From positions 248,001 through 312,000 of the forward strand of contig CASBWL010000433.1 in NCBI GenBank assembly GCA_949130495.1: a stretch of 64,000 bases of DNA, in the 5' to 3' direction. Below, piece by piece: positions 43,771 to 57,515 of the stretch (position 1 is the first letter of the stretch; every line of letters begins with the position of its first letter). Position numbers and translations under genes: made by a program. A model generated the notes under the pieces. That model was not told the origin of the DNA. It did no database searches and was given only the letters and a program-made list of their open reading frames with translations. The DNA comes from Sambucus nigra (Eukaryota > Streptophyta > Magnoliopsida > Dipsacales > Adoxaceae).

Positions 43771-46700
43771 CTGTGATGACCCCACTCCACTACACTCTAA
43801 CTGGTGGTACTATCTTAGATTGCAGCTTGCGCTCACATAGCTACCAGTCTCTCCTCATATGAGGTGTCTTATTGCAAGTCATTATCCTCGAGTGGAACGT
43901 GACCAAAAATATAAATCACTCCTCCTGTATCCCTTCATCTATGCCACGTGCAACACATCCCGTATTCGCTGAAGATGTTCTAGCAAACCCATTCGATAAG
44001 CTACCAGTCCCACCCTCTCAAAGATAGGGAAAGAACCCACATACCTCGGTGCTAGCTCCCATCATCACTCCTTTCATAGGTGACACCTGAACCAATACTT
44101 GGTCACAAATTTCTAACTCGATGGACCCTGAAAACATAGTGCCCTAGAATATGAGCCTATACTCCTTCGGCTCCACTATCTCTCAATTAGGAAATTCCCA
44201 TCCTATATGGGTGTCAATTTATTTATTACCAAAACGTGTGACTATCTTCTAGGTAATTACCTACATCATCCTTGATTAATCATGTCAGGCTGAACCTTTA
44301 ACTGACGGTGACGTACCCCTCCTTACATGTCCCTGAACTGTATGAAAGGATACAACTTACTTAATTCCTGCTGATGGACCATAACCCATCTCGATTCCTA
44401 CCAGCTTGTTATTTTCCCACCTCCTATCTACCAAAGGTGGATAATGAAACTTTTCCCATAAAGTCCCCTAAGGTGTCACGTAGACAAAACCGTTACGGGG
44501 CATCGCACGTAACTCTACCTGTGGTAAATACTACTCCTGAATTACCCAAAAATCTAAAATGCACAATCCTCACTTCCCGTGTACCCATCGACTTATGGGC
44601 GACACGTTCAACCCAATATGTAACTCTGTCTCGATCAACTCCTGATAGTTTACTAACCTGAGCATTAATCCCTTCATTGGAACCATAGAATTTTAAAAAA
44701 TTCCTGGTTGATACCCTCCAATAAACCTTTTCCATCCTTAAATGGTCTACCCGACGACAAATTCACTATGTCCCATTCAACACCGATTCCTATGCTCAAG
44801 AACTCTATTCCTTGTGCAATTTTCGTCAGGCAGTAATCTGTACCTTGTCTATGCGTAAAACCACTCTAGGTGTATGACTAAGTGATACTCTTTTCTATCT
44901 TCCCAAAAATGTGGGTTTCTTCCTTGCCTAGGGATATCTTATTACATAGGTCTCCCGCACCTTCACACTCTTTATGGTGGAGGTAGTTCTCCTTGATATA
45001 CATATAGTTAGACCGTTTCCTTTCTCAAATGGATTTCAGTTCACTACACTTTCCCTTATTCTCTGACTGCCTCGCAGGCTTACATTTAATATGTTTATTT
45101 CCACATCCCTTTTATTTAAGACGACTATGAAATCACACTTACCAGGGCTCCCATACACCCTATATCCCTTGCTTAACTGTAAAAAAAAATTACCTTAATT
45201 AACCAGGGTGCCCATACACCCTGTCCCTGTGCTCAATCGTAAGAAAGTTACCCGACTATGCTAGCCGTAACTCGTAGTATAACTTCCAACCCGTAGTCAT
45301 ATCACATACATAAACAATAACCGGGGTACCCAACCTATGTACTAACGACTAAACATCTTCCCACTTCCAACGTTGCGCTAAGTTTCATGCGTGGGACATC
45401 TCGCAAAGCGAAATCCAAAAAAGGACTCCCTCGTTACACTACTGCCTAGCATTGTCGGTCGTTGAGATCTGTTAGACCCTCAGTCCATAGCACGTACCCC
45501 CAAAAACTTATCTCTTAACACAAAAGCATACACGCCTACTCTTATGCTACAAAAGACAACATAAAATACCGCGCCCTTACTTTACTAGTTCTTGCGCAAA
45601 ATAAATCCCGAACTATCTATTCCCGCTCAAAAATAATTTTAACCGCCCTGAATCGCTTCAATATACATTACTTCTTACTGGGAAAAATATAATAATACAA
45701 GACATTCTTATATGTCTATATTACCTCACAATACAAGCTAGATATATATAGGCTAGGCTCCCTCTCAGGTGACACCTAACAGGAGTCATTCATAACCTAG
45801 TTTCACGAACACCAAAACTTACTATCACTATCCATAATAGTTCACACCCATTGCTAACCAATCCATACCCAGCAAAAATCATGCTTTCATAACACTCCTC
45901 AAAATTAGTAAATATCATAAAATATACCCTCTCAGTTTTCACGACTGCTTCCCTACAGATAAAATAAAAGAGGTCCATATTACCCCGTAGTAACCATATA
46001 CTTAATAATATCACTACTATACACCCACTAAACTCGTCCCCCACGTGAATATAGTGCTAACAAGAATATTGTGATCACTCGTGTCACGAAATTCTCTCCA
46101 TTTATTCGAGGATAAAATTCATACTTCCACTCGCCTATACACCGGCAGATCAAATGGCTCCTGGACCTAATATTCTCATCTGATCGAACCAAAACATCGC
46201 AATTGATGTACCTACTGGGAATCCCACTTCTATCCCCTGACTCACCGTGGACATAATCAATTGTTGTGGTTCCACTTCCACACATAAGACACCTCTCTGT
46301 GTCAATCCCCTGCCTCTGGCCCAAATGGCCACGTTGGGATTGTCCTTCTCGCATATTTGATAGTCTTTACCTTAAGTGCTAACCCAGTTGTCCCTTTGGC
46401 TTCCCTAGCCCTATGGGACTCGTTATTGTCCTCGATGACCCGGATCAAATCCACCGTCAGTAGGTAGAAATTTACTTAATTTAAAACGTCAAGATGGGCC
46501 CTTACTAGGTATACCCTTATGTCGTGCTTCACTAGAACCATTAAATCTCATTTCGTTCTGAGGTTAAACACTAACCTTATTGGATCCTGCATCTTAGAAG
46601 CGTTAATGTAAGCTGGCAAACAAAAGATATTGACGACCTCAACACTAGTCATCCAAGTCAGATTTCCCATCCATTATTGCGTATTCTCACACGGTTCATT

Positions 46701-47290
46701 ATCCATTTACGGGTTCCTTTATCGTTCTTCATATCCCATTTGTCGGTTACGAAGTTCACTTATACAATTTATTATCTCTCTCACGATCAGTTAAAATCTT
46801 AACCATTTCATAAACTCTTAAATTTCACTCGCACCCCTATTTGAATAGCGGATGGACGATCTTATGGTCACACCGTATCCAAAATTTCTCGTTTGACTCC
46901 ATATATTCTCCTTCATATGTGGTGACTGACTCCCAAAAATAATCCTCCTCGACTCTCTCTCCTTGCCAACAATGCTAAGTGAGTCCAAAATTGTATCACC
47001 GTTCTCTACGAAAGTGCTTCGAGAAATTTACTACCCCTAAGTAATTATCCTATTCCACGAATACTATACATTTTATACCTCCCCTTTTAACGACCCTCGC
47101 TGGTCGTCCGAAATATGTTACAATTCCCAATCGAACTCATATATGAATCACATTAACTATACTTGATAGTAGGAGAACATAAGTCGCATACGTAGAGGAA
47201 TACAACAATCCTATCATAAGGCTCTACATCAAATAATGCTAAGCTGAAGCGTGAAAAGCCGTACAAATCCTAAGGACAGTAGAACCTGAT
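43771..47290 (-). other. Degraded internal region of element E
   Basis: Only short minus-strand frames remain (44,493-44,735; 45,790-46,044; 46,028-46,354). The last, with RCLMCGSG and, in another frame, SIAMFWFDQMRI at a position resembling VLFDSGAT, may be knuckle/protease debris, but this is weak. I could not recognise reverse transcriptase or integrase motifs with confidence. Confidence 0.4.
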
Positions 47291-47302
47291 GCTCTCATAC
47301 CA
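47291..47302 (-). promoter_or_regulatory. Primer-binding site of element E, mutated
   Basis: The minus strand reads TGGTATGAGAGC (one change from TGGTATCAGAGC), followed by ATCAGGTTCTA as in element F. It lies four bases from the TG-complement at 47,307. Confidence 0.65.
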
Positions 47303-47306
47303 TCTA

Positions 47307-50300
47307 TGACACCCCGCCTAATTAAACCCCAAGTTATCAGTCCTAAATTAAATTAGAATAGGTTTATCAGTTGGTTCATTCTTAGCATCACTGTCAAAAT
47401 TTTTTAATTACTAACCACCTAAGTGAAATTTGATTACTGCCAAGTTTTATCTTTCATTAATTCAATGAAATACTCATGCAGAAATATACCATTAACAATC
47501 ATAGCTAACTGAATCCAACCATCACATATAAATAAGAAACTTACCGCATAAACCATCGGCTAAAATTCCACACAAATGTAAAGACAAATAATAATGGATC
47601 TTAAGTATCTGAAATAAATACTAAATAAAACCGTGAGCAACATGCTCGAATATCTGATAGAAAATCCCTACACTAGGAATAGAAGGAAAAGAGGCGCCTA
47701 TCCAAATCCTGCAACATCCACATATGCTGCAACAGCAAATCCCTAGAATGAATCAAGCCTGGCGTCCCTGTGGCTGGACACCTAAAAGGTTTTGAAAATA
47801 TTTTATAGCAAGGGTTAGAACCCAAAATATTTTGAAAACATTTAGCAAATGATTAACTTGCGGTAATAAAATATGCATGAATGCGCTTCATATTTTAGTT
47901 AGTGTCGCACTCTCTTGAGGACAGACTCACCCCTCAACTAATGTGCACACCTAACGCCTTCTTTATATCCCACCTAGTCCTCTACCCCGAAACTAGATAC
48001 CTGATATAACTCTTGTCAACCGCCCTACTCAATCCCGAGTATTTTTAATGTATGACTTCTAAGGTATTTATCAACTTAACTTAGTCAATCATATTTCCTT
48101 GAAATCCCTATAACATTCACTAATTATATAAATAATACACTTTTCTCCATCTATTTAAACTTCCCGTATATAATTATTCACCCCATTATGTACGTACAGT
48201 TATCTTACAAAAATAACAGATGTTGAATGTGAATATAACCCATATATAATTATTACAATTCACTACAAGTATTTAATGACCCGTATATAACTATTTATCC
48301 CATTATATACGTAGAACCATATTACGACATTCACACATATGTTGAATATAAATATAACCCATCCTCCCGAGTAATAACTCACCGGATGTATTCTCTAAAG
48401 TCCTATCACACTAGGTTTACTCGCATAACCTAGTTACCCAATTCAGAATCACTCACTAAGTTGGCCAAAAACATGAACATAGTGGAGGCGATCATATTCC
48501 TTCCTTGAAAGTGAGATAATCCCCTCACCCATATAACGGACGCTATCATCTGGGGATACACTCGCCCTACTCCTAAAGCTAGGGGATTCACCCACATCGC
48601 GCAACCTCCTCCGATAGCACTAGAGTATATATATTAATAATATCTAATCACTGATATTTATGCACACACGATATATATACTATCACACACTGTATATATA
48701 TAAACATAAAATATCCTAGCTTTACCGTGTATTGAGTCCATAACACTAGCCTATACTTAGTATCTTGAGTTTATGGTCCAACTCTGAATATTAATTAATT
48801 TACACATTAGTTAATTAAATTATTATTTGTGTAACCCAATCAATATACCAATATACTTGGGCTCCCTCTCGTAGCCCGAAATTAATATAACACCCGATTC
48901 TAATCCCCGAATCCAAATTAATTAGTTTTTCATCCGTAATTAATTTAAATGAGGATTTCCACCCTACTACTATACCCGAACTTATTCACCCAGTTTGTAA
49001 TTTTATTTCTCAGAATTTATTCTCAAGATTTATTCGTAAGTGTTACACTTAATTACCCCACCACTCCAAATTATATGCCCCTATAAATGTGTGGATATTA
49101 ACCTCCTTAATTAAATTTTCTCCCTTAATTATACTTGGTGGTAATTAAACTAAAAGAATATCCCACCTAAAACTCCCAAGGCCAAACTGACAAAAATTTC
49201 CAGCCATCGATCGATCGATCGAACAGGTCCTCATCTTCTCCGACTTTCTGTTTCTGCCATTAATGAATTCCTCTAACCTCCAAACTCGTGTATGGTTCAT
49301 CTCAAGAACACACAACATTTTTATCATATGGTAACATGATTAGGACCTCCCCTAGAACGTTCAACACAAATTAAATTTCTCAAATCTCTACTTTTTCGAA
49401 TTTGGAGAATTTTCGGGTCTTTACTCGTTCAGTCCCAATTTCATCTGTTTATCCCAAATTCGTTCATAAATTTCTACTGGGTTTTCATATCTGAATAAAT
49501 TATCTCAGAACTATGTAACATAATGAATTCCCACATTAATTTCCCATTAATTTCATTCAAGTGTTCTGTATATAAAAAACCCCTTTTTGTACCCTTTTAC
49601 ACCCAAAACGAATTTTGATTTACACATCACAAAAATAAGAATTGAATATCATAAATAAACATCACAGCAAGTTAACCACTTGCCTTTCGGGGTTCGTTGA
49701 GTCTGATCCATTGGTGTAGAGGAAAGCTTGATGATGAGCACCCAATCCGTTCCTTGTTTTATCTCGAAAAGATCCCCAAATTGGCTCTAACTGCTCCTTA
49801 ACTTTCTCCCCAATTTCTTAGATTTAGGTTTATATTTCTCTATCGGTTCCCACTCTTAGATTTAGGTCTTAAAACACTAATCCCATCTTTATCCTACTGG
49901 GCCAAGCCCAAGTAACCTATATAGCCCCGTGTGGGCCCGGTTATGCCTAAAAATGCCCCGTGACCCATTTACTACCCTCGGGTACACTTTTCTGACTATC
50001 TCAGCCTATCCGAACTCAACCGTGCACTCAAAATTGACATCTGAATTAATTTATAAAAATCCTTATCTCACACCCAAATTAGTCTATACCGACCCCCGGT
50101 TGAGATAAATAAATGCCACATCACTAATACACGTTATGACGTAAATAAATTATTACTATTCACTTAGTAATTAAATTTCCCTAAATATTAATCATTCACT
50201 CTCCGAATAATATTTAAATAAATATTACCATAATTAATTCAATTAAATTACGACACACAAGTAATTTAAAATTTCCTAAATTAATTAAATATTACATGCA

Positions 50301-50320
50301 CAGAAATATGGGATGTTACA
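47307..50320 (-). repeat. Element E 5' LTR
   Basis: On the minus strand it starts TGTAACATCCCATATTTC at 50,320 and ends GGCGGGGTGTCA. Its first 0.8 kb (49,526-50,320) is the part shared with the truncated left LTR. It contains two ~85-bp imperfect repeats at 48,172-48,243 and 48,281-48,362 (each from CCCGTATATAA to TATAACCCA). An alternative reading is that 49,514-50,320, which also has TGTAACAT...ATGTTACA ends, is a complete short LTR. Confidence 0.5.
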
Positions 50321-50395
50321 GCCTCTCCCTAAGGTTACCCCACCATCTAAATCCACATCTCACACTGAGTCCAATCCTCCTGAGCCCACCTCTGT

Positions 50396-51537
50396 TTATG
50401 TGCCCAAAGCACCCTTCCCTCATCGGTTGGCTCCCACTAAGAAAGCCCAGTAATTTGATGAAATCAAGAAAGTATTTTAGAATGTTCACATTATCATTCC
50501 CTTCCTCACCACGATTCAACAATTCCATTCGTATGCCAAATTTTTTAAGGACTTGTGCACTGTTAAGCATAGGACCAATGTTCCACGTGATTCTTTCCTC
50601 ACTGAGCAAGCTACGTCCCTTCTCTATAAAAACGGTGTTGTGAAGTATAAAGATCCTGGTCGTCCAGCTGTCTCTTGCATGTTAGGCGACAAGTTCACTA
50701 CTAGTGCTTTACTTGATCTTGGGGCTAGTGTTAATTTGTTACCATACTCCCTCTACCTTCAGTTAGGTTTACAAAACATGAAACCTACATGAGTTACTCT
50801 TCAACTTGCTGATCATTTCGTGAAAGTACCAAAAGGACGTTTTAGTGAAAGTTTTAGACTTTTACTATCCTGTGGATTTCATCATCTTAGACACTCCTGT
50901 GCCCGACCCAACCAATACTCCTATCATATTGGGCCGCCCCTTTTTGGCCACTGCCATAACCATCCTTAATTGTCACGACGGTTCCATGAATATCTCTTTT
51001 GGAAACATGACTGTAGAATTCAATATCTTCCACCTTTTGCAACAACCGGCTAATGTCGATTCTATTGATGAGGTATGTGTGATTGACTCCTTAGTTAACG
51101 AAATATTGGACCAAACTTACCTTGTCGATCCTCTCCAACAATGTTTGGCTCATTTTGGATCCAAATTTGACATTGATTCCTCCATCTCTGAACTAAATTC
51201 CATGTTTTATTTCACTCCCCTGATGGACACTTCCTCTTGGGCTCCTTCCTTCGAGACCCTCTATGTTGATACTCTTCACTCTGTGGATCACCCTGTTCCA
51301 CCTTCTGAACTCCTTGCCATATCAAATTCTGCCATTTTATGCACCAAGAACTCTTCGAACTCTATATCTGTGTCTGAGTCCGATGTCACTCCTTCACCAG
51401 CTACTAGTTTGGAGCTTAAGTCCTTACCTCCTGAGTTGAAATATACTTTCTTAGGCCCCAACAATCATCACCCAATCTTCATTGCTTCTGACCTGACCCC
51501 TGTCCAAGAAGAGCAATTATTCCACACCCTTACTTAG
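50396..51537 (+). pseudogene. Athila-type protease region
   Basis: The linker reads VPKAPFPHRLAP and then KYAKFFKDLCTVKHR in shifting frames. The protease frame (50,553-50,792) contains LLDLGASVNLLPYSLYLQLG, in which D-L-G-A-S replaces D-[ST]-G as usual in Athila. After a TGA and a frameshift, 50,845-51,537 gives VDFIILDTPVP, PIILGRPFLATAITI and, at its end, LPPELKYTFLGPNNHHP, which normally leads into reverse transcriptase. The active-site motif is intact, but the frame is not. Confidence 0.8.
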
Positions 51538-51540
51538 CAT

Positions 51541-52560
51541 AACACTGCTATAGGATGGACCATTTCAAACATTCACGGTGTGAACCCCAATGTTTGTAGT
51601 CATCGCATTCATTTAGAGGAGCACACCAAGACTTCTCGTTAACCCCGGCGTTGACTCAACTCTACTATGAAAGAAGTCATGCGCGCTGAGATTTGAAAAT
51701 TGTGTGATGCTGGTATTATCTACCCTATATCAGATAGTTAGTGGGTCAGTCCCATTCACATCGTACCGAAAAAGTCTTGTTTCATCGTCATAAAAAATAG
51801 TGACAATGAGCTTATGCCGACCCGTATGCAAACGGGATGGAGTATTTGTACTGATTATCAAAAGATAAATGATGTCACTCGCAAGGACCATTTTCCTCTT
51901 CCCTATATTCACTAAATGCTCGAACGTTTAGCTAGCCATTCATATTACTGCTTCCTTAACGGCTATTCAGGATACAACCAAATTCCTATTTCCCCTAAAG
52001 ACCAAGAGAAAACTATATTCACATGTCCCTTCGGCACTTTTGCCTACTCTTTCATGCCCTTTGGCCTTTGTAATGCCCCCGCGACTTTTCAACGGAGTAT
52101 GATCAACATTTTTAGTGACTTGGTAGAACGTTTTCTTGAAATCTGTATGGATAGTTTTATGTGTTTGGTTTCTTCCTTCGAGAAATGCCTTTCTCACCTC
52201 ACTATGGTCCTTAAACTTTGTCAAGAAATGAAATTGGTCCTCAATTGGGAAAAATGTCACTGCATGGTCAAAAAGGGGATTCTTTTAGGTCACGTAGTCT
52301 CTCACGACGGTATTGAAGTAGATAAATCAAAAGTCAAAATAATTTCCTCGCTTCCCATTCCTATGTATGTTAAGGACATTCACTCCTTCTTAGGACATGC
52401 GGGCTTCTACCGTCGTTTCATTAAGGACTTTTTGAAAATCCCTAGACCTTTAACAACCCTTTTATCCAATGATGTTCCCTTTGTCTTTGATGACGTGTGT
52501 GTTTCTTCTTTCGAGTGCCTTAAGGCCGAGCTCACTTCTGCTCCTATCATTTAGCCTCCT
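51541..52560 (+). pseudogene. Athila-type reverse transcriptase, inactive
   Basis: AIGWTISNIHGVNP opens the domain, then a stop-containing stretch with WSICTDYQKINDVTRKDHFP. The open frame 51,916-52,554 covers FLNGYSGYNQIPISPKDQEK, FGTFAYSFMPFGLCNAPATF and NWEKCHCMVKKGILLGH. The catalytic box reads MDSF where MDDF is expected, so the second Asp is lost. About seven stops lie in 51,538-51,915. Confidence 0.8.
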
Positions 52561-53100
52561 AATTTGTCTTTACCTTTTGATCTCATGTGTGCGCCTCTGA
52601 TTTTTCTCTAGGTGTTGTACTTGGTCAAAGGGTTGACAAGCGCCAACGCATCATTTATTATGCTAGAAGAACCCTCCATGATGCTCAACTTCATTACATG
52701 ACCACTTAAAAGGAGTTTCTAGATATCGTATTTGCACTCGATAAGTTTAGGTCCTATTTCATCGATTCACCTATCATCGTTTACACTTACCACGCCACCC
52801 TAAGGTACCTTCCTCAGAAGAAGAATTTTAAGCCACGATCGATACGGTGGATTCTCTTTCTTCAAGAGTTTGACTCAAAATTTGCGATAAGAAAGGGTGA
52901 AAAAATTTGGTTGCAGATCATCTCTCCCATCTTACTGTTATGTCTGAATATAATCCCGTCCCTATTTCTGAAATATTTCCCGATTAGCAACAATTTGCTA
53001 TCTCCACCTCACCTTGGTATGCTGATATTGTTAATTTCCTTGTTACCGACCAACTGCCCGATCATTGGTCGAAACACGAGTGTTCTAAGTTCATAGCAGA
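52561..53100 (+). pseudogene. Athila-type RNase H and connection region, degraded
   Basis: Frame-shifted remains follow the reverse transcriptase: a block resembling 'DASDFALGAVLGQR..K..H.I.YASRTL..AQ.NYTTTEKE' can be followed in pieces between 52,585 and 52,715 (for example AQLHYMTT), and DHLS near 52,915. No open frame survives. Confidence 0.55.
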
Positions 53101-53101
53101 G

Positions 53102-54305
53102 GTGAAATTTTACTCTCAGGATGATCCCTTCCTTTTTAAGTATTGCTTTAATCAAGTCATTCGTCGTTATGTTGCTAACCATGAACAGTCAAGTATTCTC
53201 TCCTTTTGTCATGATGGTGCCTGTGGTGGCCACTTTATCTCCAAGAAAATAGCCACCAAAATTTTGCAAGTGGTTTCTATTGGCCCACTCTTTTTCGATA
53301 TTCCCACCACTACGGCTAGGCTTGTGCCAAATGCCAATAATCTGGGTGTATCTCTCATCGTCACGTGATGCCTCTCACACCCAATCTCATCGTCAAAACC
53401 TTCGATGTGTGGGGCATTGATTTCATGGGTCATTTTCCCTCATCTCATGGTTTCCAATATATTCTCGTTGCCATTGATTATGTTTACAAATGGATAGAAG
53501 CCATCGCTTGCCGCACCAATGACCTTTGCACTGTGGTCAATTTTCTTAAGGAATATATCTTCACACGTTTTGGTACTCCCAAAGCTATCATTATTGACGG
53601 GGTTAAACATTTTTATAATTGATTCTTTGAACATCTCGTGAAAAAGTATGGTGTTACCCACAAAGTTGGTCTCTCTTACCACCCTCAGACAAGTGTTCAA
53701 GTTGAAGTTTCCAACTGTGAAATCAAGCAAATCCTAGAAAAACTGTTAATCCTAATAGGAAAAACTGGTCCTTATGCTTGAATGGTGCTTTATGGGCATA
53801 CCATACTGCTTTTAAGACTCCAATTGGCATGTATCCTTTTCGCTTGGTCTTTGGTAAACCATACCACTTACATGTCAAGCTTGAATATCATGCTTATTGG
53901 GTTGTAAAAGCCCTTAATTTTGATATCGACGAGGATGGAATCCATTGAAAGCTCCAACTTAATGAATTAGAGGAGATACAAAATGATGCCTATGATTTCT
54001 CCAAGAAGTATAAGGACAAAATAAAATGGATCCATGACCAAAGCATCCTACGCAAAGGCTTCCACCCTGCTCAGAAAGTTTTGTTATATAACTCCCGTCT
54101 TCATCTCTTTCCTGGGAAGTTAAAAACCAGGTGGTCTGGACCCTTTGTTATTGAATCTTTTACTCCTTACGGTGCCATCACAGTTCAAAATCCTAAGGAT
54201 GGTAGCCTATTTCAGGTCAACGGTCAACGATTGAAGCCTTTCTTAGAGCTCGGCCCCTCTCACCTGGAAGAAATTGACCTTGTTGACTCCATTTATGAAA
54301 ACTGA
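53102..54305 (+). pseudogene. Athila-type integrase, degenerate
   Basis: FYSQDDPFLFKYC and HDGACGGHFISKKIATKIL belong to the N-terminal zinc region. The core frame 53,365-53,622 reads TFDVWGIDFMGHFPSSHGF, then DYVYKWIEAIA and FTRFGTPKAIIIDGVKHF. After a stop come [20 protein letters not shown] and a C-terminal frame (54,081-54,305) with FPGKLKTRWSGPFVIESF and QVNGQRLKPFL. The catalytic positions at FMG (Asp) and SDG (here IDG) are partly kept, but stops, a frameshift and the SDG change show decay. Confidence 0.8.
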
Positions 54306-56229
54306 CTACTCAGTCTTGTTTGGGGGTGATTCTCATCAACCAATTTTTCTTCCTCCCTGTGCTTTCCTAGTTCTTATCCTTAGGGTGAGTTCCGATCGTT
54401 CTGGCTGAAGACGTTAAACTTAGCGCTACCAGGAGGCAGCTCCTTATTCATTGTTTCTGAGTATAAGTCTTATCCTGTTTAGGGGTGATTTATCACATCA
54501 CCCAATGATTTTCACCTAATTTATAGACTTGTGCATATTTGTGTCGCATTTTTTTCTTTAGTTTTTATCTCTGCTCCACCATGTGGTACAATTTCATAAG
54601 CGGTTCATTATTGTAATATCTTTCCTCCCTTATGCTTTTTATTTTATATATATAGTTTTAAACATCGAGGACGATGTTCTCTTTTGTTTGGGGGTCAAAA
54701 ATTTATCAAAATCTTACCTCTTTTAAAACAAAATCAGAAACAATTGATTTTAAAATTTTTTTGCAGCTAAAAATAAATTTTTATTACATGATTTGTCTAT
54801 CATCCCTCTTTTAGAAATCTCGGAATACTCGTGTTCAAAACTAAAATTACGCTTTTTACAAATAAATTATTTAGTGCCTCTAAAAGCGTACTTGAACTAT
54901 GAATTTCTAAAACTCGGTAATTTTCACTATCACGTCTACAATCAAAAGTTGAAGAGTAATTGCATTCTCAAGAGAGCCTTAAAAGATCACTAGTGGCGAC
55001 TTAAACCCGTGAGATTTGAGCTTTTCATTTTTTGAGGGTTTTTATGTATCTCCGAGTCACAAGTTGACTCAACTTTCTTTAGGTACCACATTTAGTCGTT
55101 GCATGGTCTCATCATTTTCTCAAATTTGGCTTAATCACTGAGAATGACATTACTTTCGAGTTGTAAGAAACGTGTGCCTTGTTGTTTGTCCCGAGCACTA
55201 AATCGATTTTTTCATACACTCATCTCTTTCCATATCACATTCTCATTCACCCATTATTATTTTCCATATTACCCTTATCCATATGTCCCAAATACCATCC
55301 ATCATTACCATCATTTTTTAGAAAAAGAGTGTTTGAAATTTTCCATGTAAGTTGTCTTCATTTGTGTTATGAAAAGAAAAATGCATCACAAAAAAAAGCA
55401 AAGAAAAAAATTTATAATAATAGAAACGAGGAAAAAGGAAAGCATGCGATCCTAAATTAAAATGATGAAGACAATAGTTATTTAAAGTAAGCCACGCTCT
55501 TCTCAAAAACCTTATCATTCATCTTCTTCATTTCATTATCCCTTCATACCTTACATAAACCCCATATTCACCTTTGGTAAAATGTTCGGGCAAACGAGAA
55601 GATTATATGGTGAATAACTCGACATTCTCAACATAGTGGTTAGCATTTCTTCATGATATCAGATTCTTTCATGTGTCCGCCATTTTCTATAAAGTGTGTG
55701 AGATGTTTGAACTTGCTTATATTTACTCACCTCCTCACACACTAGAGAGATACACTAACCCAATTCTCAGAGAGTTCAATTCAGAGAGATATATCTAGTG
55801 AGAATTGCAGTCAAAACTTTGACTATATAAATGAGATCTAAGAATTACTCTAATGATACTTAAAATTATTTCACACAAGACACGTTTAATTTTAGGAAGG
55901 ATTGCGCTTTTGGTATTAGGTAATTTTATATTTCATTTTGATAATTGAATACGATGTTCCTTGACGTCCTTTTTAGTTGGGTTGTATAGCACTTCATTGT
56001 CACAATAAGAAATTACATTTAAATAAATTTTGAATTTTGTGGGTATATTCACTGCAAACCCTCACGAGACACCACTCGTCCTATAGGGCAACCTATAGGT
56101 TTAACAGCTTGTTGCACATGTTAAGTACAATTGCCAGTGCCTGCAAAAGTGGCACACTTTTGGTTACATACCTTTGTTTTCTCTCTAATTTTTGCTCGAG
56201 AACTAGCAATGTACTGTTTGTGGGTGATG
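54306..56229 (+). other. 3' region of element G between integrase and LTR
   Basis: Mostly non-coding. At 54,660-54,695 it holds AACATCGAGGACGATGTTCT, then TTTGTTTGGGGGTC, a block common downstream of Athila integrase. Short frames at 54,793-54,993 and 55,144-55,460 have no recognised domain. An env-like gene, present in some Athila elements, is not recognisable. The segment ends with CTCGAGAACTAGCAATG and TGTTTGTGGGTGATG, the usual lead-in to the LTR. Confidence 0.5.
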
Positions 56230-57115
56230 TGATAAGCACCCAAAAGTGTCTATTTTATACCCCGAATAGAGGCATTTTAGTCACTCGTTTTAATTAAAAT
56301 TGGCCTTATGTGGTATTTTATTATTTTTCAAGTCAATCATCAGTCGCAATATCAAATAATGTTAAATCAAGTTAATTGCGACTCAATAGCGGTCAAAAGA
56401 ATTAAATGAAGAAATTCAAAGCGGTCGTGAAGTCAGAAGTCCCATTGAGTTTGCCCAAAAGAGTTCCGATGTCCCGAACCCAGTCCCGAGCCTTTTTTCG
56501 TACTAAACCTAAGCCTACCCCGAGCCCGGTATGTGTTGTGTTTGTACTTTTATCATTTTTTAGAGTTTTTAGTTTGTGTAATTTTTATTTTTTGGAATTA
56601 TTTTAGATTTATTTAGAATTTTCTAGGACTTATTTTATAAGTTTTATATTTCTTTATTTTGATTTTGATTTTTATTAGTGTTTAATTTTTAGTCTTTATT
56701 TTAAATTATTTTATTAGGATTATGTGTTTATTTTTAGTTTTATTAGATTTTACATTTTTTTAGGTCTTTAGTTTTTATTTTAGATTTTTTTAGTTTTTCT
56801 TTTTTTATTTTAATTTTATTTTATAGATTTTAAAATTTATTTTATATTAATTTTAGTTTTTATAGATTTTATATTTTTTTAGGATTTGAGTTATTTTCAT
56901 TTTCATTTTCATTTTTTTTAGGGTCCAAATGAAACACACACAAACCATAAAACACCTACACCAAAAAAAAAACTCACTCACACCTACACCAAACTACCTT
57001 ACACCTTACCACACTACGTACCACCAACCCATTTTATTCAACCTCCTTCCACACCATATTCTCTCTCATCTAAACCCACCAACCTCCATTAAAACACAAA
57101 CTCAACCAAAACTCC

Positions 57116-57116
57116 A

Positions 57117-57148
<32 letters not shown>

Positions 57149-57153
57149 TCTCT
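57116..57153. repeat. (CT)n microsatellite
   Basis: CTCTCT run interrupted once by ATCT. Open frames across it on either strand (56,929-57,231 and 57,089-57,391) are by-products. Confidence 0.95.
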
Positions 57154-57515
57154 CAACCTCTACCCATATACCCATTTCCCATCTTAACCCACCAACCTCC
57201 AAAACACCATACCCAAACTCAAGATCCGTGACCCTACAACCTGAGCCATCAGCAGACCATACCCACCTTATACCCGTCAGACCCCACCTCTGGCCTGACC
57301 CAATACGATCGCACCCCTTCCCCAAACCCAACGACTCCACCTCCATAGTCGAACCCGAGTTCGCCCAACTCGAAAACCCCTTTGTTTTCATCTACCCTCA
57401 TCCATAATTCCCCATAAATCGGAGCTATCCACTTCCAAATAAACTCACGTGCATATCTTGAGTTGGCCAAATGAATTCTAAAGAAATATCCACATCCAAA
57501 ACCAAAGTCGTGGGT

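Larger units (their letters stand above)
42858..50320 (-). mobile_element. Element E: degenerate Tekay/Del-like gypsy
   Basis: Minus-strand order: LTR 47,307-50,320 (about 3.0 kb), primer site 47,291-47,302, degraded internal region, pol C-terminus at 43,690-43,770, polypurine tract at 43,656-43,680, truncated LTR 42,858-43,655. The short region between pol end and polypurine tract and the WE-EEDM-YPELF motif are typical of plant chromoviruses. No frame longer than about 110 codons survives. Confidence 0.65.

Noticed and set aside
49200..49225. GATCGATCGATCGATC run as a regulatory palindrome
   Set aside because: A short tetranucleotide repeat in LTR E with no sign of function.
54793..55460. 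Possible env-like gene downstream of Athila integrase
   Set aside because: Only short frames, with no signal peptide plus membrane anchor combination and no recognisable similarity.
56929..57391. 100-codon frames on both strands, one with Ser/Leu-rich and one with Arg/Glu-rich repeats
   Set aside because: They cross a CT microsatellite inside a probable LTR. Composition follows the repeat.
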